Shown: positions 35,301 through 47,300 of the stretch, piece by piece
How the letters are laid out: every line of letters begins with the position of its first letter
Numbering within the stretch: position 1 is the first letter of the stretch
Source of the DNA: Pyrocephalus nanus
Taxonomy: Eukaryota > Chordata > Aves > Passeriformes > Tyrannidae
DNA length: 64,000 nucleotides
Direction of reading: 5' to 3'
NCBI GenBank assembly: GCA_038380795.1
Contig: CM076261.1
Span: 97,548,418-97,612,417, forward strand
Program-made: the position numbers and the translations under genes
The notes under the pieces: model-generated
Seen by the model: the letters and a program-made list of their open reading frames with translations, nothing else
What the model was told of the DNA's origin: nothing
Databases searched by the model: none

Positions 35301-38300
35301 GGACCCCGTGCGCCCCATGCCGCATCCCACCATCCCTGCCCCGAGGCCAGATGAGACCTCCGGCACACGCCGGGCCGGGCCGAGCTGTGCCGGGAAGGAG
35401 TCTGCGACGGGGAAGGGGGTTCTGGGGGACGCCACGGTGGAAACACCCCCTTCCGACCCCCCGGCCCGCAGGTCACCTGTTTCTGGCCTGCAGCAGCACC
35501 CACAGCAGAGCGAAAAGCCCATCGCGCGTCCCGGCCTCGGCGCCCCCCCGCCCTGCTCGGCGTCCGGCCGCGTCTGGTGGGAGCGCGGCGGGATCTGTGC
35601 CCGGAGCGCGGCCGGAGCCACGGCCAGTGACTCACTCAGCCCACGGCCTCCGCCAGCCCGGCTCCTCCTGCTCCCAGGCAGCGTGGAGCCCACCCACAGC
35701 TGCTGCTGGGACCCCCCGAGCCGGCACGGCCACAGGCAGAGCGCAACAGGCAGCTAGGACAAAGCCAGAGGGGCTCGGACCACCAGCCGTGGGCACAGGC
35801 ACGGCATGGGCATGGCACAGTACAGGCATGCCATGGCACAGGAACCCTGGTCAGAGAGACATCCAAGCGTTTTGGAGTCGGTTGCAACCCCTGTCATCAC
35901 CCGGAGTGCTGGAGGGCTCTGGAGCTGGGCACATCCCTGCCAGAGGGAGCAAAGGGGTCTCAGGGGGCCTCGGGGGCCTTGTGTCAAAACCCAGCACGGC
36001 CAAAACCAGCCAGAACGAGCCAGGCCAGCAGCAAGGCCCAGGTGTGGGGGCTGGGCACGGCAGAGCACGGCATGGCACAGTGCCGACCCACGGCTCAGCC
36101 CCACGGCAGTGGCCACATCCCATCTGTGCCGCAGAGATAAGGAGCTACGGGCAGCAGGGGGAACCCGAGCCGGAGCGATAGCGCCCGGCGAGCGGGGAAC
36201 ACCGCCTGGAACAGGACACGTGTCCTGCGGGATGTGTGTGCCGCACCCGCCACGCTTCCCGCACGCTGCCACGGCTCCGACACGCTTCCCACGGCTCCAA
36301 CACGCTTCCCACGGCTCCAACATGCTTCCCACGGCTCCACCATATAGGACGTGGGACAGTGGCAGGAAGAGCCTCCCTACGGATGCCAGAGGCGGTGCCG
36401 GGGGGACCGTGCTAGGGATGCCCGTGGTTGCCAGCCACGGCCCCTCGAGGCCGGTGAGTCATGGCTGCGGCCAGCAGCAGCATCCGACGCTCCCGATCTG
36501 GCACAGCCAGAGCTGCCAGCACGGTGGAAAAGCTGAGTGGAGCGGAAAGGGGGGACAAAGGGGGGTTCCCAAACCTCTGGGGCCCCCCTCCGCCCACTGC
36601 CGCCACGTCTCTGGCAGCCTTGGAAACCGGAGCGGGGCCAAACAAACAAGCGGCATCCTGCTGCCAAAACCAGCCGGCGCCGTCACCAGCCCGCTAAGCT
36701 CTGCCGTGGCTCCCCCGCCCCTCCAGCCTTTTGGCCCCCAGCCCCACAGGCACGGGGACAGAGACAGACAGGAGCCCTGGCTGGGTCGTGATGTCCCTTG
36801 AAAATATCTGCCCTGACAATGTGCCGAAACTGCCACCAAGAGCGGCTGGCACCGGGCAGCCCCCTGCAGCTACCAGGCAGCCCCCATGGGTACTGGGCAG
36901 CCACCCCGCAGGCATCAGGCAACCTGTCGTGAGCACCCATCAGCCTCCCGCGGGCATCGGGCAGCCCCTTGTTGGCACCCGGCAGTTCCCACCCCGACCC
37001 CTCCACGGGTTCCAGGAACACTGTTCAAACAACCCCACTGCGCTGGCGAGGCGCAGCCCAGCACAGAGATCACCGGTGGAAATCCCCCCGAACCCCCGAG
37101 GGAATGCAGAGGTGCAGACCCCAGCACCACCGAGAGCGGCCAGTGCTGCCGGAGCCTCCTGGCATCCCCCAGCTGGTGGGGGGGGCTCGGCGCGGCGGGA
37201 TGATGGGCCTCAGCAGGTGCGACCTTGGGGGTGCCCTTCGGACTGGGCCGGCGCCAGGGACAGCGGCCCCCCCGGCAGGGAGCAGCGAGGGCTCCAGCCC
37301 AGCCAAGGTGCCCTGCCCGCCTTATCTGGCACCGGCACCGGCAGCGGCCGCGGCCTCCGCGTCTCCCACCGGCCGTGGGCCCAGCAGTGGTTTTGTTTCC
37401 CAGCGCGGCGGCCGCGGGAGCGGGGCCGTCCCGGCACGGCTGCGGCCGCGTGACTGTGCCCAGTGCCGCACACAGATCTACGGAAACCGCAGCCAACGCC
37501 CTGGAAAGTACCGGGAGGGGGGGCCGCGGCCACCGCCAGCGCCCCGACAGGAGGGATGGATGCAGGTGGCTGAGGTTTCTGCCGGTTCGCGCCGGCAGAG
37601 GGTGTGTGGGGGTCTCATGGAACCCCCATACACCAGCACCCTCTCGGCCCTTCCCGGGCCCCCCTGTCACCAGATCCCTGTCCCCAAAAATAATAGGCAC
37701 CTTCACACCTCGGGATGGGGATGCAGGGGGAGGGTTTGGGCAGCCACCTCCGCGCTGAGGGGCTGCTGCCGGGTTGCCCACTCCTAATGGTATCGCTGGG
37801 GGGAGGGGTGTCCCGCTTCATCAATGCTGAGTCACTTCTGGGTACCACCTAGTGCTGCATCTCGCCCCCCCATCGGGATGCTCCCCTATGGCATGCTCCC
37901 CCACGGCAGGTGAAGCTCCCCAGAACCCAGGTCAGTAGGTCTCTTCCCTCGTCCCTCCCCGCACGGGCGCAGAGTCCCCCCTCAGGACCCCCACCCACTC
38001 AGGACGCAGCGGGGATGCAGGTGTCGTGCCGCACCCCCCCCCTCCCCACGGCGGGTGGGCGGGGCGAGGGGCCGAGCCGAGCGGAGCCGGGGGAGGACTG
38101 AGGGGAGTCGAACTCACCGGTGTCCCCCGGCTCGTCCCGCCGCCGCCGCCAGTACCAGACCAGGGCGAGGGATGCTGCATGTCCCGCCGCCACCAGCGAC
38201 GGGAACAGGGACCCGGTGTCCTCCATGCGGGACACGGGACGGGCTCGGAACCGGCTGGGCTCGGCGGGGCAGGGACGGACCAGCGCCCGCCCCCCCGGGG

Positions 38301-41300
38301 CAGCGCCCGCTCCGCCTTAACCCCTCCCGGGCCGCGACGCGGAGACGCCTCCTGCCCGCCGCACCGGCACGGCCCCCTCGCGTTCCTCCCGTTCCGTGTC
38401 CCCCCCCCCCGTCGTGTTCCCCCCATCCTGGCTTTTTATATCCCGGGACAAGCGCCCCGGCGGCGCCAGTCCCCCGTCCCCGTCCTTTCCGCAGCCCCTC
38501 GGTCTCACCCACCCGGTACGACCTTCATGGGCAAGGCAGGGTGCGGGCAGGTGCGAGCAGGGTGCGGACAGGTGCGGAGCGCGGAGCGAGGGCACAGCGC
38601 GGCTCCGCCGGTGGCGGCGGGGGCGGGGGGGGCAGGCAGGGAGCGGGCGCCGATATAAATAACCAGGGCCCGTCACCGAGCCCGAGTTAGAACATGACAC
38701 GGGTGGGGGCGGGACGGGGCGGCCGCGGCGGCACCCTGGGACCCCCGGACCCCCCAGCACCGGTGGGGAGGGGTCACCCTACCGCCACCTCTCGGGACGT
38801 CGTGACACCGGGACTAGGGGCCACGGCATGGCCCCGTCGCCCAAGGAGGCTGCCCCGTCCCCCGGGCCGGGGAAAAAAGGGGGTGCCGGAGGGGCACCGG
38901 GATCCGCTGCGCCCCGCGGGGACCCCGCAGCCCCGCGCCGCCGCGACCCCGTCCCCGCCAGCCGGCAATCCAGGCCGGATTTTCCGGCAGCGCCTCGCCG
39001 GGCGGAGGAAAAACCCGGATCCGGATCAGCTGGCACGGCAGGACTGGACGGGACGGCCGAAGCTGCAGGATCGCGCCCCACGCGGGGGTCGGGCAGCGAC
39101 CGCAGACTCGGAGCCCGTCGCGGGTGCGACCCACGGGACAGAGCTCGGGGGAACTCCTCTGTCCCCGCGGGACGTGGGTACTGCCCGCGCAGGGCCCGCA
39201 CCTTCGGGGCAGCAGCGCCGCGGGCCCGGCCCCCCCTCTGGCCGGTGACTCACGGCGCTGGCAGGGACCGGGCTCGGCGCCTCCGGGCTGGAAACTTGGA
39301 CCGGCGGCGGCTGCCCACGGCCACGGGCTGACTCACAGCCCGGGGTGTGCGGGGGGGCCCTCACCACCGCCTCGGGGCGCCGCCGCAGCTGCCCCGCCCG
39401 GGGGGGGAGAAGGGGTGTGGGATACGGAACGCCCCGCACCCTCGCCGGGTCCAGCTGCCACCGATCGTGTGTCGGGATCGCGTGTCTCGGGGGAGGCGGG
39501 GTTGGGGACCCCCCCGCAGTCGCAGCCCCCTCCCCACCAGCCCTGCCCGCTCCAGCTGCTGCCGTCTCTCCAACCCACCCTGGGCACAGCAGGGGGCCTT
39601 GGAGGTGCCGAGTCCCCACGCACGGCCCCCCACAGCCCCAGTTTCCCCATGACACTGTCCCCTCCCCACCATGCAGAGGCCGGGGGGGCGGCAGCAGTGA
39701 CACTCCTGCAGCGCGCAGGGTCCTTAGCACCCCACCAGCCTCTTGGGGACCCCAGGGAGCCACCTCACCGCACCCCGGTCCCTCCAGCGCCCAGGGACCA
39801 TTCCAGCCCACAAGGTCCCCATGGGCTCCGGGAGGCACAGCGAGGAGCCCCACAGCACCCTCCTCCTTCCCCAGGCAGCGAGGGAGTTGCAGGTGTCCCC
39901 CACCCCATCTCTGGCCGGGCACCAGCGGGCCGCAGCCATCCCTGGAAGCAGAGGGGCTCAGGTGCCCCCACCCACAGGAGCACGGGGGGCACTCCAGGGT
40001 TCTGGTCAGTACCTGCGGCCAGGTTGGGCTGCAGGGACAGCTGGGACACCCCCTGCCCTGCAGCAACGGTGACAGGCTCCACGTGCCGCTCGCCCTCATC
40101 CTTCCTGCGGTAGAGCCGGTCGCTGCCGGTGGGACGTGCCCGGTGGGTGCCGGTGCCGGTGGCTGCACGGCGGGTGTCGGGGCGTGGGGCGGCGGGGCGC
40201 GGGATGCGCTGCAGGGAGCGCGGGACCACGTCGGGCGGCAGGCGCAGGTACTGGCGCAGGTGGGCGATGCCAGCGTCGGTCAGGTACCAGTAGAGGTGTC
40301 GCCAGGCAGCCGTCTGGCGCACGAGGCCGCGGGAGTGCAGTGAGGCCATGGCGCGCCGAACCTCCACGTTGGCCACGCCGGGCAGCTGCGGGTGGGTGCG
40401 CCGGGGGCACCCGTCCCGCTCTCCCACCAGAACGCCCTCGCGGAACAGCAGCTCCAGGATGGAGCGGAGCCGCTCCAGCGGCATCAGCATCCCTGCCACC
40501 ATGGCACGGGTGGCACAGCAGAGGGCACCGCACAGGGGACAGGGCTCAGTTCCGCCTCACCGCTGTTCAGTATGGTCCGGTACAGCTCCGTATGGTACAG
40601 CCCAGTACGGCCCAGCTCAGCCCAACCCAGTATGATCCAGTACAGTCCAGTACAGTCCGATACGTCTCGGTACGGTCCAGCCCAGCCCAGTATGGTCCAG
40701 TTCGTCTCGGTATGGCCTGGCACAGCCCAGTACGGTCCAGTACAGCTGAGTATGGCCCGGCACGTCCTGGCGCGATCCGGCACGGCGCAGCGCTGGCTGC
40801 CGGCACAGTCGGAACGGCGGCAGCTCCACCCCCGTTCGGGGGGGTCAGGGGGGGCCGGGGGGGCCCCAGGCCCAGCCCTGACTCACCACCGGCCCCTCCC
40901 CGGCCTCGGCTTCCGCCCGGGGGGGGCATGGCCGGACCCGCCCCCACTTCTCCCCCCCCGCCCCGACCCACCCGGCCGGTTTCTGCGTGGGAATCCCTGC
41001 GGGTCCCGCCCCGCCTCCGCCCCGGGACCGGTCCCACGGAGCTTCCAGGGAGACCCTGAGCCGGGGGGAACCCTGAGCCCGGGAGGGAGACCCTGAGCCA
41101 GGAGACCCTGCCCGGGGGCAGCCCTCAGCTCGGGAGAGGTCTCCCCCCTGAGCCGGGGGAGGTCTCTGAACTAGGGAGGGGAGCACCCTGAGCCCGGAGG
41201 ATCCCTGAGCCCGGGGGAGAGCCCTAAGCCCGGGGGGGAGCCCTGAGCCGGGGACGTGGCGCCCACGCCCCGCCAGAGCATCGCGCACCACCGGGCTGCA

Positions 41301-44300
41301 GGCAGAGCAGCAGGCAGGGGTCGGGCAGGGGGACGGTCAGGTGTATAGGCAGGGGCACAGGCAGGGCTGGGCGGCCACATCCTGCCACGTCGATGTTTGC
41401 TCTGCTCCTGCCCCTGTTTATACCAGGGGAGCAGCCCCAGGGGGATCCCCCATCGCCCCCATATTCCCCAGCAGTGACACAGCCGTGGCAGTGGCACAGC
41501 TGTCCCCCCACGACGCCCCTCGGGTGGCAGGTGGGGACGAGGCAGCTGCCCCCTGCAGCCACCCTCTGAGCCCCCCCCGGCAAGGACAACTGCCCAACGC
41601 CCCCTCAGCGCCACCTGGCACGGCCCTTGGCACAGCAGTGGGACCCCCAAGCACCATCGTGGGAAGAGATTCGGCACTGGGGACCCCCCATGGGCACACC
41701 CATGCTCCGTGTGAGGTAGGAGTGAGTGCCAGCACTCACATCATGGAGCAGGAGGGACTCTGGGACAAACTGAGGTGCCAGGGGTTCCCCCTGCTGGGGG
41801 CTGCCCCATGCCAGGGAGATCCCAGCCCCACAGCCCCTAAAAGGGGAGGAACCCCCCAGGGCTACTCTGGCCCAGCACACTGAGGCTGGGACACAGGGAC
41901 AGTACAGGACTGCAGGAGCCCCCTGGCATGGGGGGGAAGGGGGAATGCTGTGGTCCTTGGGAACACCATCCCTGGCACCTCGGTCCCAGCCAATGGCACT
42001 ACTGGGAGTGGCAAATGGGATTCACTGGGACTTACTGGTGGGAAACAGTGACCTGAGCATGGCCCACCCCAGAGCTGACAGGCCACGTGGACCCCAAACC
42101 CACAGATGGGTGATGCAACTGCACTGGCATCATGGAGGAGGGGGCCTACAAAGACTTGTGCAACTTCCCCATCTCCCGATCCCAGGAGCCAAAGGAGGGT
42201 GGGGGAACAGGACCCCCGTTGCTGAGGGCCCTCAACACCGGGCAACCCTGCTACAGCTGGTGCAGGGGCACCAGGGACACTGGGGTGCCCATCTCCCCAA
42301 ATGGAATCCCCTGGAAGAGCATCAATCAACTGCCTGAACCCCCACAAGCATGTCCGGCACCACAGAGCACCCGCCCAGCCCCATGGTACCCCAGAACCCC
42401 AGCAGGGAATAGATGGGGAAAGCAAGGGGGCAGCAAGAGGGGGCAGAGATGGGTGGACAGAGATGGTGCAGCAATAGGGGAGTGTTGGGGAAATGATGGG
42501 GAACAGAGACGGGGCAGCGATGGGAGGAGCGTTGGGGGAGTGATGAGAGGCAGAGATGGGGGTGAATGATGGGGGGAGTGATAGAGGGCTGAGATGGGGC
42601 AGTGATGGAAGGCAGGAATGGGGCAGAGATGTGGGAGTGTTCGGAGGCAGAGATGAGGGGAGTGTTGGAGAAGTGATGGGGGGCAGCAGTGGGGGGCAGC
42701 AGGAGCGTGTCCCCCCCAGCCGTGGCCCCGCACCCCCTGCCCGCAACGGGGTCACGGCCCCGCCGGCGGCTGCCACCGGGAAGTGCCGCGTCAGCGCCCG
42801 CCGCCCGCCGTGATCCAACGCGATGTGACAGCGAGGCCATCGCCAGCGTCCCACCGCTGCCCCGCTCCGGGCAGGGCGCCGGCACCCCTCTGCACCCACT
42901 GGGGAGGAGTCCCTCACCCTCCGCTCCACGCTGCCAGCGCCCCCGCACCGGCCCCACAGCCCCGCGTCCCGACAGCGTCGCACCTCAGGGGGGGCAGGGG
43001 ACATCGGCTGCCGGCACGCGGCACTGGGGGCACCCTCCCTGCAGTCCCATGCACGCCCCGTGCCCCCCGTGCCTCCGGCCCACGGCGCCCTCGGGCAGCC
43101 CAGCGGGGGGCAGCCCCCCAAATCTGGGCCGGGCAGTGGCTCCTGGCCACGGGCCCGGCGCTGCCCTCCCGGTGCCAGCACCGGTGCCGGTGCCAGTGCC
43201 GGGGTCTGGCGAGGCCGCAGGGCTCCCCATGTCCAGCGGAACAAAGCCGCGGCTGTTTGCGGAGGGCACCGCGGCCAGAGACTGGCTCTTAATGAGGCCG
43301 GGGCCGGCGGGGGTCCCAGCACTGGCGTAGGTCCCGGTGCCGGCGGGTGTCCCGTGGTTCCGACGGTTCTCACCATAAATCAACCTCATAGCAGCCCCGG
43401 CTCTGCGGGAGCGGACATGGCCCGGGATTCTCCCGCGGGGCCTGCGGCACCGCCGCGGCTGTCGGGTGCCACGACTCTCCCGTGGTCCATCCCATCCCGA
43501 TTCTCCGGGGGTCCATCCCTACCCTCGCCGGGTTCATCCCCACCTTCCCGGGGTCCATCCCTACCCTTGCCGGGTCCATCCTCACCCTCGCGGAGTCCAC
43601 CCTCACTGGGCTCTGTTACAGCCCGACCCCAGCTCGATGGCTCGCTGCGGTGCCGGGCCCCCACCGCGGTGGCTCTCTGCCCGCTGCGGTGACACAGGAG
43701 CCAGTGGCCGCCAGCAGCCCCGTGACCGGCATCCGCCGGCGCCCGTTACTCACGCCCCAGCGCCCCGGCTCTGCGGCGCGGCGTGGTAACACGGCCCGCA
43801 CCCGCATGGTAACACGGCACGGTAACACGGCACTGCCCCGGGGCCCGGCCCGGTGGCGCCTGACCAGGGGCTCCGTGATAGCGGGTGATGCTTGTGACAC
43901 CGGGTAACACCGCGTGGTGCCGGAGATGGCCCAGTGACCCCCGCTCTCCTGTCCGCGCTGCGACACACGCACAGGAGGGATGCAGCGCGACTGGAGCCGC
44001 CCGGGACGCGGAACCCTCCCCGGCTCTCGGAGCCCCCGCTGGTCCCCTTGGGCTTGGCCCCGGGACTCCCCCCGTGTACCCCCCCACCCCCCGGTACCTT
44101 TGAGGGAGGCGATCTCGTGGTGGATGCCCCGCGCCCCCTCCATGGCCGCCCCTGCTCCCACACGCTGCCGGCCGGTCCCGCAGCCCCGGGGCGGGTCCGT
44201 CCCGCCCCCCCGGCCCCGGCCCCGCCTCGCCCCGCCCCCCCGCCGCAGCCCCCCGCCCCTGCGGCACCGACACCGCCCCCCCACACGCACACACACCGGG

Positions 44301-47300
44301 TGGGACAGGCCCCGCAGCCTCCTCGGCAGGGCACAGAGCCCCAGCAGCACGGCCCGCCCAGACCCCTCATTACAGCAGAGACCCCCACATCAACATAGAC
44401 CCCCCAACAGAACAGCTCCTCCGGCCCCACCAATACGGCCCCTTCACCGGCATGGACCCCCCCCCCCCCATTATCCAGCACACACAGCACCCCCTCCATG
44501 ACCAATCCCCCCCATCCAGTACAGCCCCCCATGCTCACTCATCCCCCTCCCCCCACAACTGGGGCCCATCCCCAGGGCCTTGGGCGCCAGTCCAGTTCTG
44601 CCCAGGGCAGGGATGCAGATAGATCTCTTCTGACAGTAGTGCCACGGATGCTTCTGTCCTTGAGGGGGGCAGGGTTGCCCCACAGCCCCCTGATTCCCCC
44701 ACTGGCACCATTACCACAGGCTGGGGGTGCTGGCAGGAGCCCCTGGCATGGTGCCAAGCAGCATTGCCAGGCCTCAGCCTCAGCTCTGCATGGCCACACC
44801 GGCCCCGAGTCCTGCCAGGAATGGCCGTCGCACTGCAGCCACCGGCCATCCTTGGACACCAGGAGGGACCCAGCATGGCCACCACACTGCAGCCACAAGC
44901 CACCCCCCAAGCCCTAGGGACAGCAGAAGGGACTATGGCATGGCCACCACACTGCAGCCACAAGCCACCCCCCAAGCACTAGGGACAGCAGAAGAGACTG
45001 TGCCATGGCCACCACGCTGCGGCCACTGTGGCCACCAGCCAGCCCAGGGACATTGGGAGGGACCCAGCATGGCCACCACACTGCAGCCACAAGCCACCCC
45101 TTGAGCCCTGGGGACACTGGGAGAGATCCAGCACAGCCACCATACTCTGGCCACTGGCCACCACACCACAGCCACCCTCAGAGCCCCAGGGACACTGGGA
45201 GGGCCTCTGAGCCTGCCACCACACTGCAGCCAGCCTCTGAGCCCTGGGGACACTGGGAGGGACCACAGCATGGACACCATACTGTGGCCACCGTGGCCAC
45301 CACACTGAGGACACTGGACAGCCCTTAAGCCCCAGGGAAATAGGGACCCCAGCATGACCTCTGCCCTGTGGCCACTGTGGCCACTGGCCACCCATCAAGC
45401 CCCAGGGACACCAGGGAAGGACCCGGGCATGGCCATCACACTGTGGCCACTGGCCGTCCTCTGAGCCCCAGGGACACCAGGACTGTGGCGTGGCCACCAT
45501 ACTGCAGTCACTGTGGCCACCATCTCGCCCCAGGGTCACCAGGAGGGTCCCCAGCACGGCCACTGTACTGTGGCTACCATGCCCACCAGCCAGCTCCAGG
45601 GACATTGGGAGGGACCCCGGCATGGCCACCACACTGCCACCCCGGTGAAGGGCTGGGTGCTGGGGCCCAGCTGACCCCGACAGGGAACAGCCTGTGTGGA
45701 TGAGCACTGTGCTGAGCCCTGGGGAACAGCCCTGGCTGCCATGGTGGTAGTTGGGATGGTACCAGGGGTGACAGTGTCTCCCAGCCTGGTTTCAGTGCCC
45801 ACTGGGCACTGTGCTACAATAACAGCTAATAGAGGAGTCACGAGGCATCCGGCGAACACCCCAACACCCACCTCACCTGGGGATCCCGGTACCCTCAGTA
45901 TGCCAGTACCAGGTCCTGTTCCAGGGCCACAAACAGCTCCACCAGCCCCTGGCCTACAGACAGTGGCAAGCACCAGCCTATGCCCCCCAGCACATCCCTG
46001 GCAGAGCAGGTGCCACATCCCACCGGGCTCTGAGCCTCAGGGATGGCATGTGCCAGTGTCACTGGCAGGTATCACCAGCCCCAACATGTTCTGCACCCAC
46101 CATCACCAGGTCACTGCATGTGGCAGAGCCCAAGGCCAGCTGACACTGCCCAGCTGCCACAGTTCAGCCCTAACATCACTGTCCCCTCCGGGCCAACTGC
46201 TGTCCAGCCGTGATGGCACACACACCCACCCCATGGGCCATGCTCTGAACTGCCAACACCTGGCAAGGGGTGACCAACCACAAAATGACATCAGCTCTCA
46301 CTCCAGGACCCATGGCATCACACCAGCACCCAGCAAGGTGGCACCAAACCCACTGGCACCCAGTGAGAGGTGACTGCACAGTGACTTTAAATCCACCCCA
46401 TGTCCCAGAGCACCAAACCCGCCAGCAGCCAGCAAGGTGGGATCACAGGGTAATTCCAAACCTGCCAGCACCCGGCAAGGTGTGACTACCCAGTGACACC
46501 AAACACCTGCCTGGGGGCCCATGACACCAAACCCTCTGGCACACAGTGAGGTGGGACCACATGGTGACACTGAACCTTCCAGCACCTGGTGAGGTGGGAT
46601 CATGTTGGCACCAAACTCTCAGCCCAGAACCCACGTCACTAAACCCACCAGCACTCAGAAAGGTGGGACTACATGGTGACAACAAATCTGGCAGCACCCA
46701 GCAAGGGGGGACCACACAGTGATACCGAACCCCTGCCATTTGCCCAGGACCACCAGCCAAGCCACACTGACCAGTCCCCTGGTGCCCTGGCACCGCCGAG
46801 GGATACCAGGTCCCAAACTGTGTGCCATCCCTGCCGGTGGTGGCACCCAGACCACAGTGGGACCTGCCAGGGTCAGACGTATTGAGCTCCTCCCAAAACA
46901 GCACCGGGTGCACTGGGGTCTCTCCCAGGGGACACCTGAGCCGTGGCACAACTGGTGGTGTCACCAAATGGGCTGCAGGCTGAGGGCACCCATTCCCATC
47001 ACCCCAGAACTGGTGTCCTGCCCTGGCGGGAGCAGCCACAACACCTCATCCCAAGGACCCTGCAGCGGGATCAGCCGGGACACCCCCGGTGCCGGGAAGA
47101 GGAGGGGGGGCTGCCCCCCCCCGCAGGCAGTACCCGCTCCCATGTAAGGGCATGGCTGCGGGCACTGCCGGCCCCACGCCGGGGCACCGGAGCCCCCTCG
47201 GCCACACGCAGGCACCGGGGGGCACTGCGGACAGCACCGGGGTTTGACCCACCACCCAGCGTGGGCCTTGTACCCCGAGATGCCACTGATACCGCCACCA

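Larger units (their letters stand above)
34618..38117 (-). other. PLEC: PLEC intron 1 segment between 1b and 1g
   Basis: GC-rich DNA with a candidate first exon at 35477-35522 and AP-1-like sites at 35628, 36455 and 37828; the last extends to TGCTGAGTCA, a MAF/NF-E2-type site. A 20-bp repeat lies at 36251-36343. Otherwise nothing recognised. Confidence 0.6.
40796..44097 (-). other. PLEC: PLEC intron 1 segment between 1e and 1
   Basis: A repeat of CTGAGCCCGGGGGA type occupies 41048-41260 and a 24-25-bp repeat 43478-43612. The stretch 42410-42700 is a G-rich GGGGCAGCGATG-like simple repeat. A long open frame on the minus strand across 41.9-43.4 kb looks like repeat artefact. No gene recognised. 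Confidence 0.55.

Noticed and set aside
41862..43376. 504-codon minus-strand frame
   Set aside because: Consists of simple repeats such as Ser-Leu-Pro-His text; no homology.
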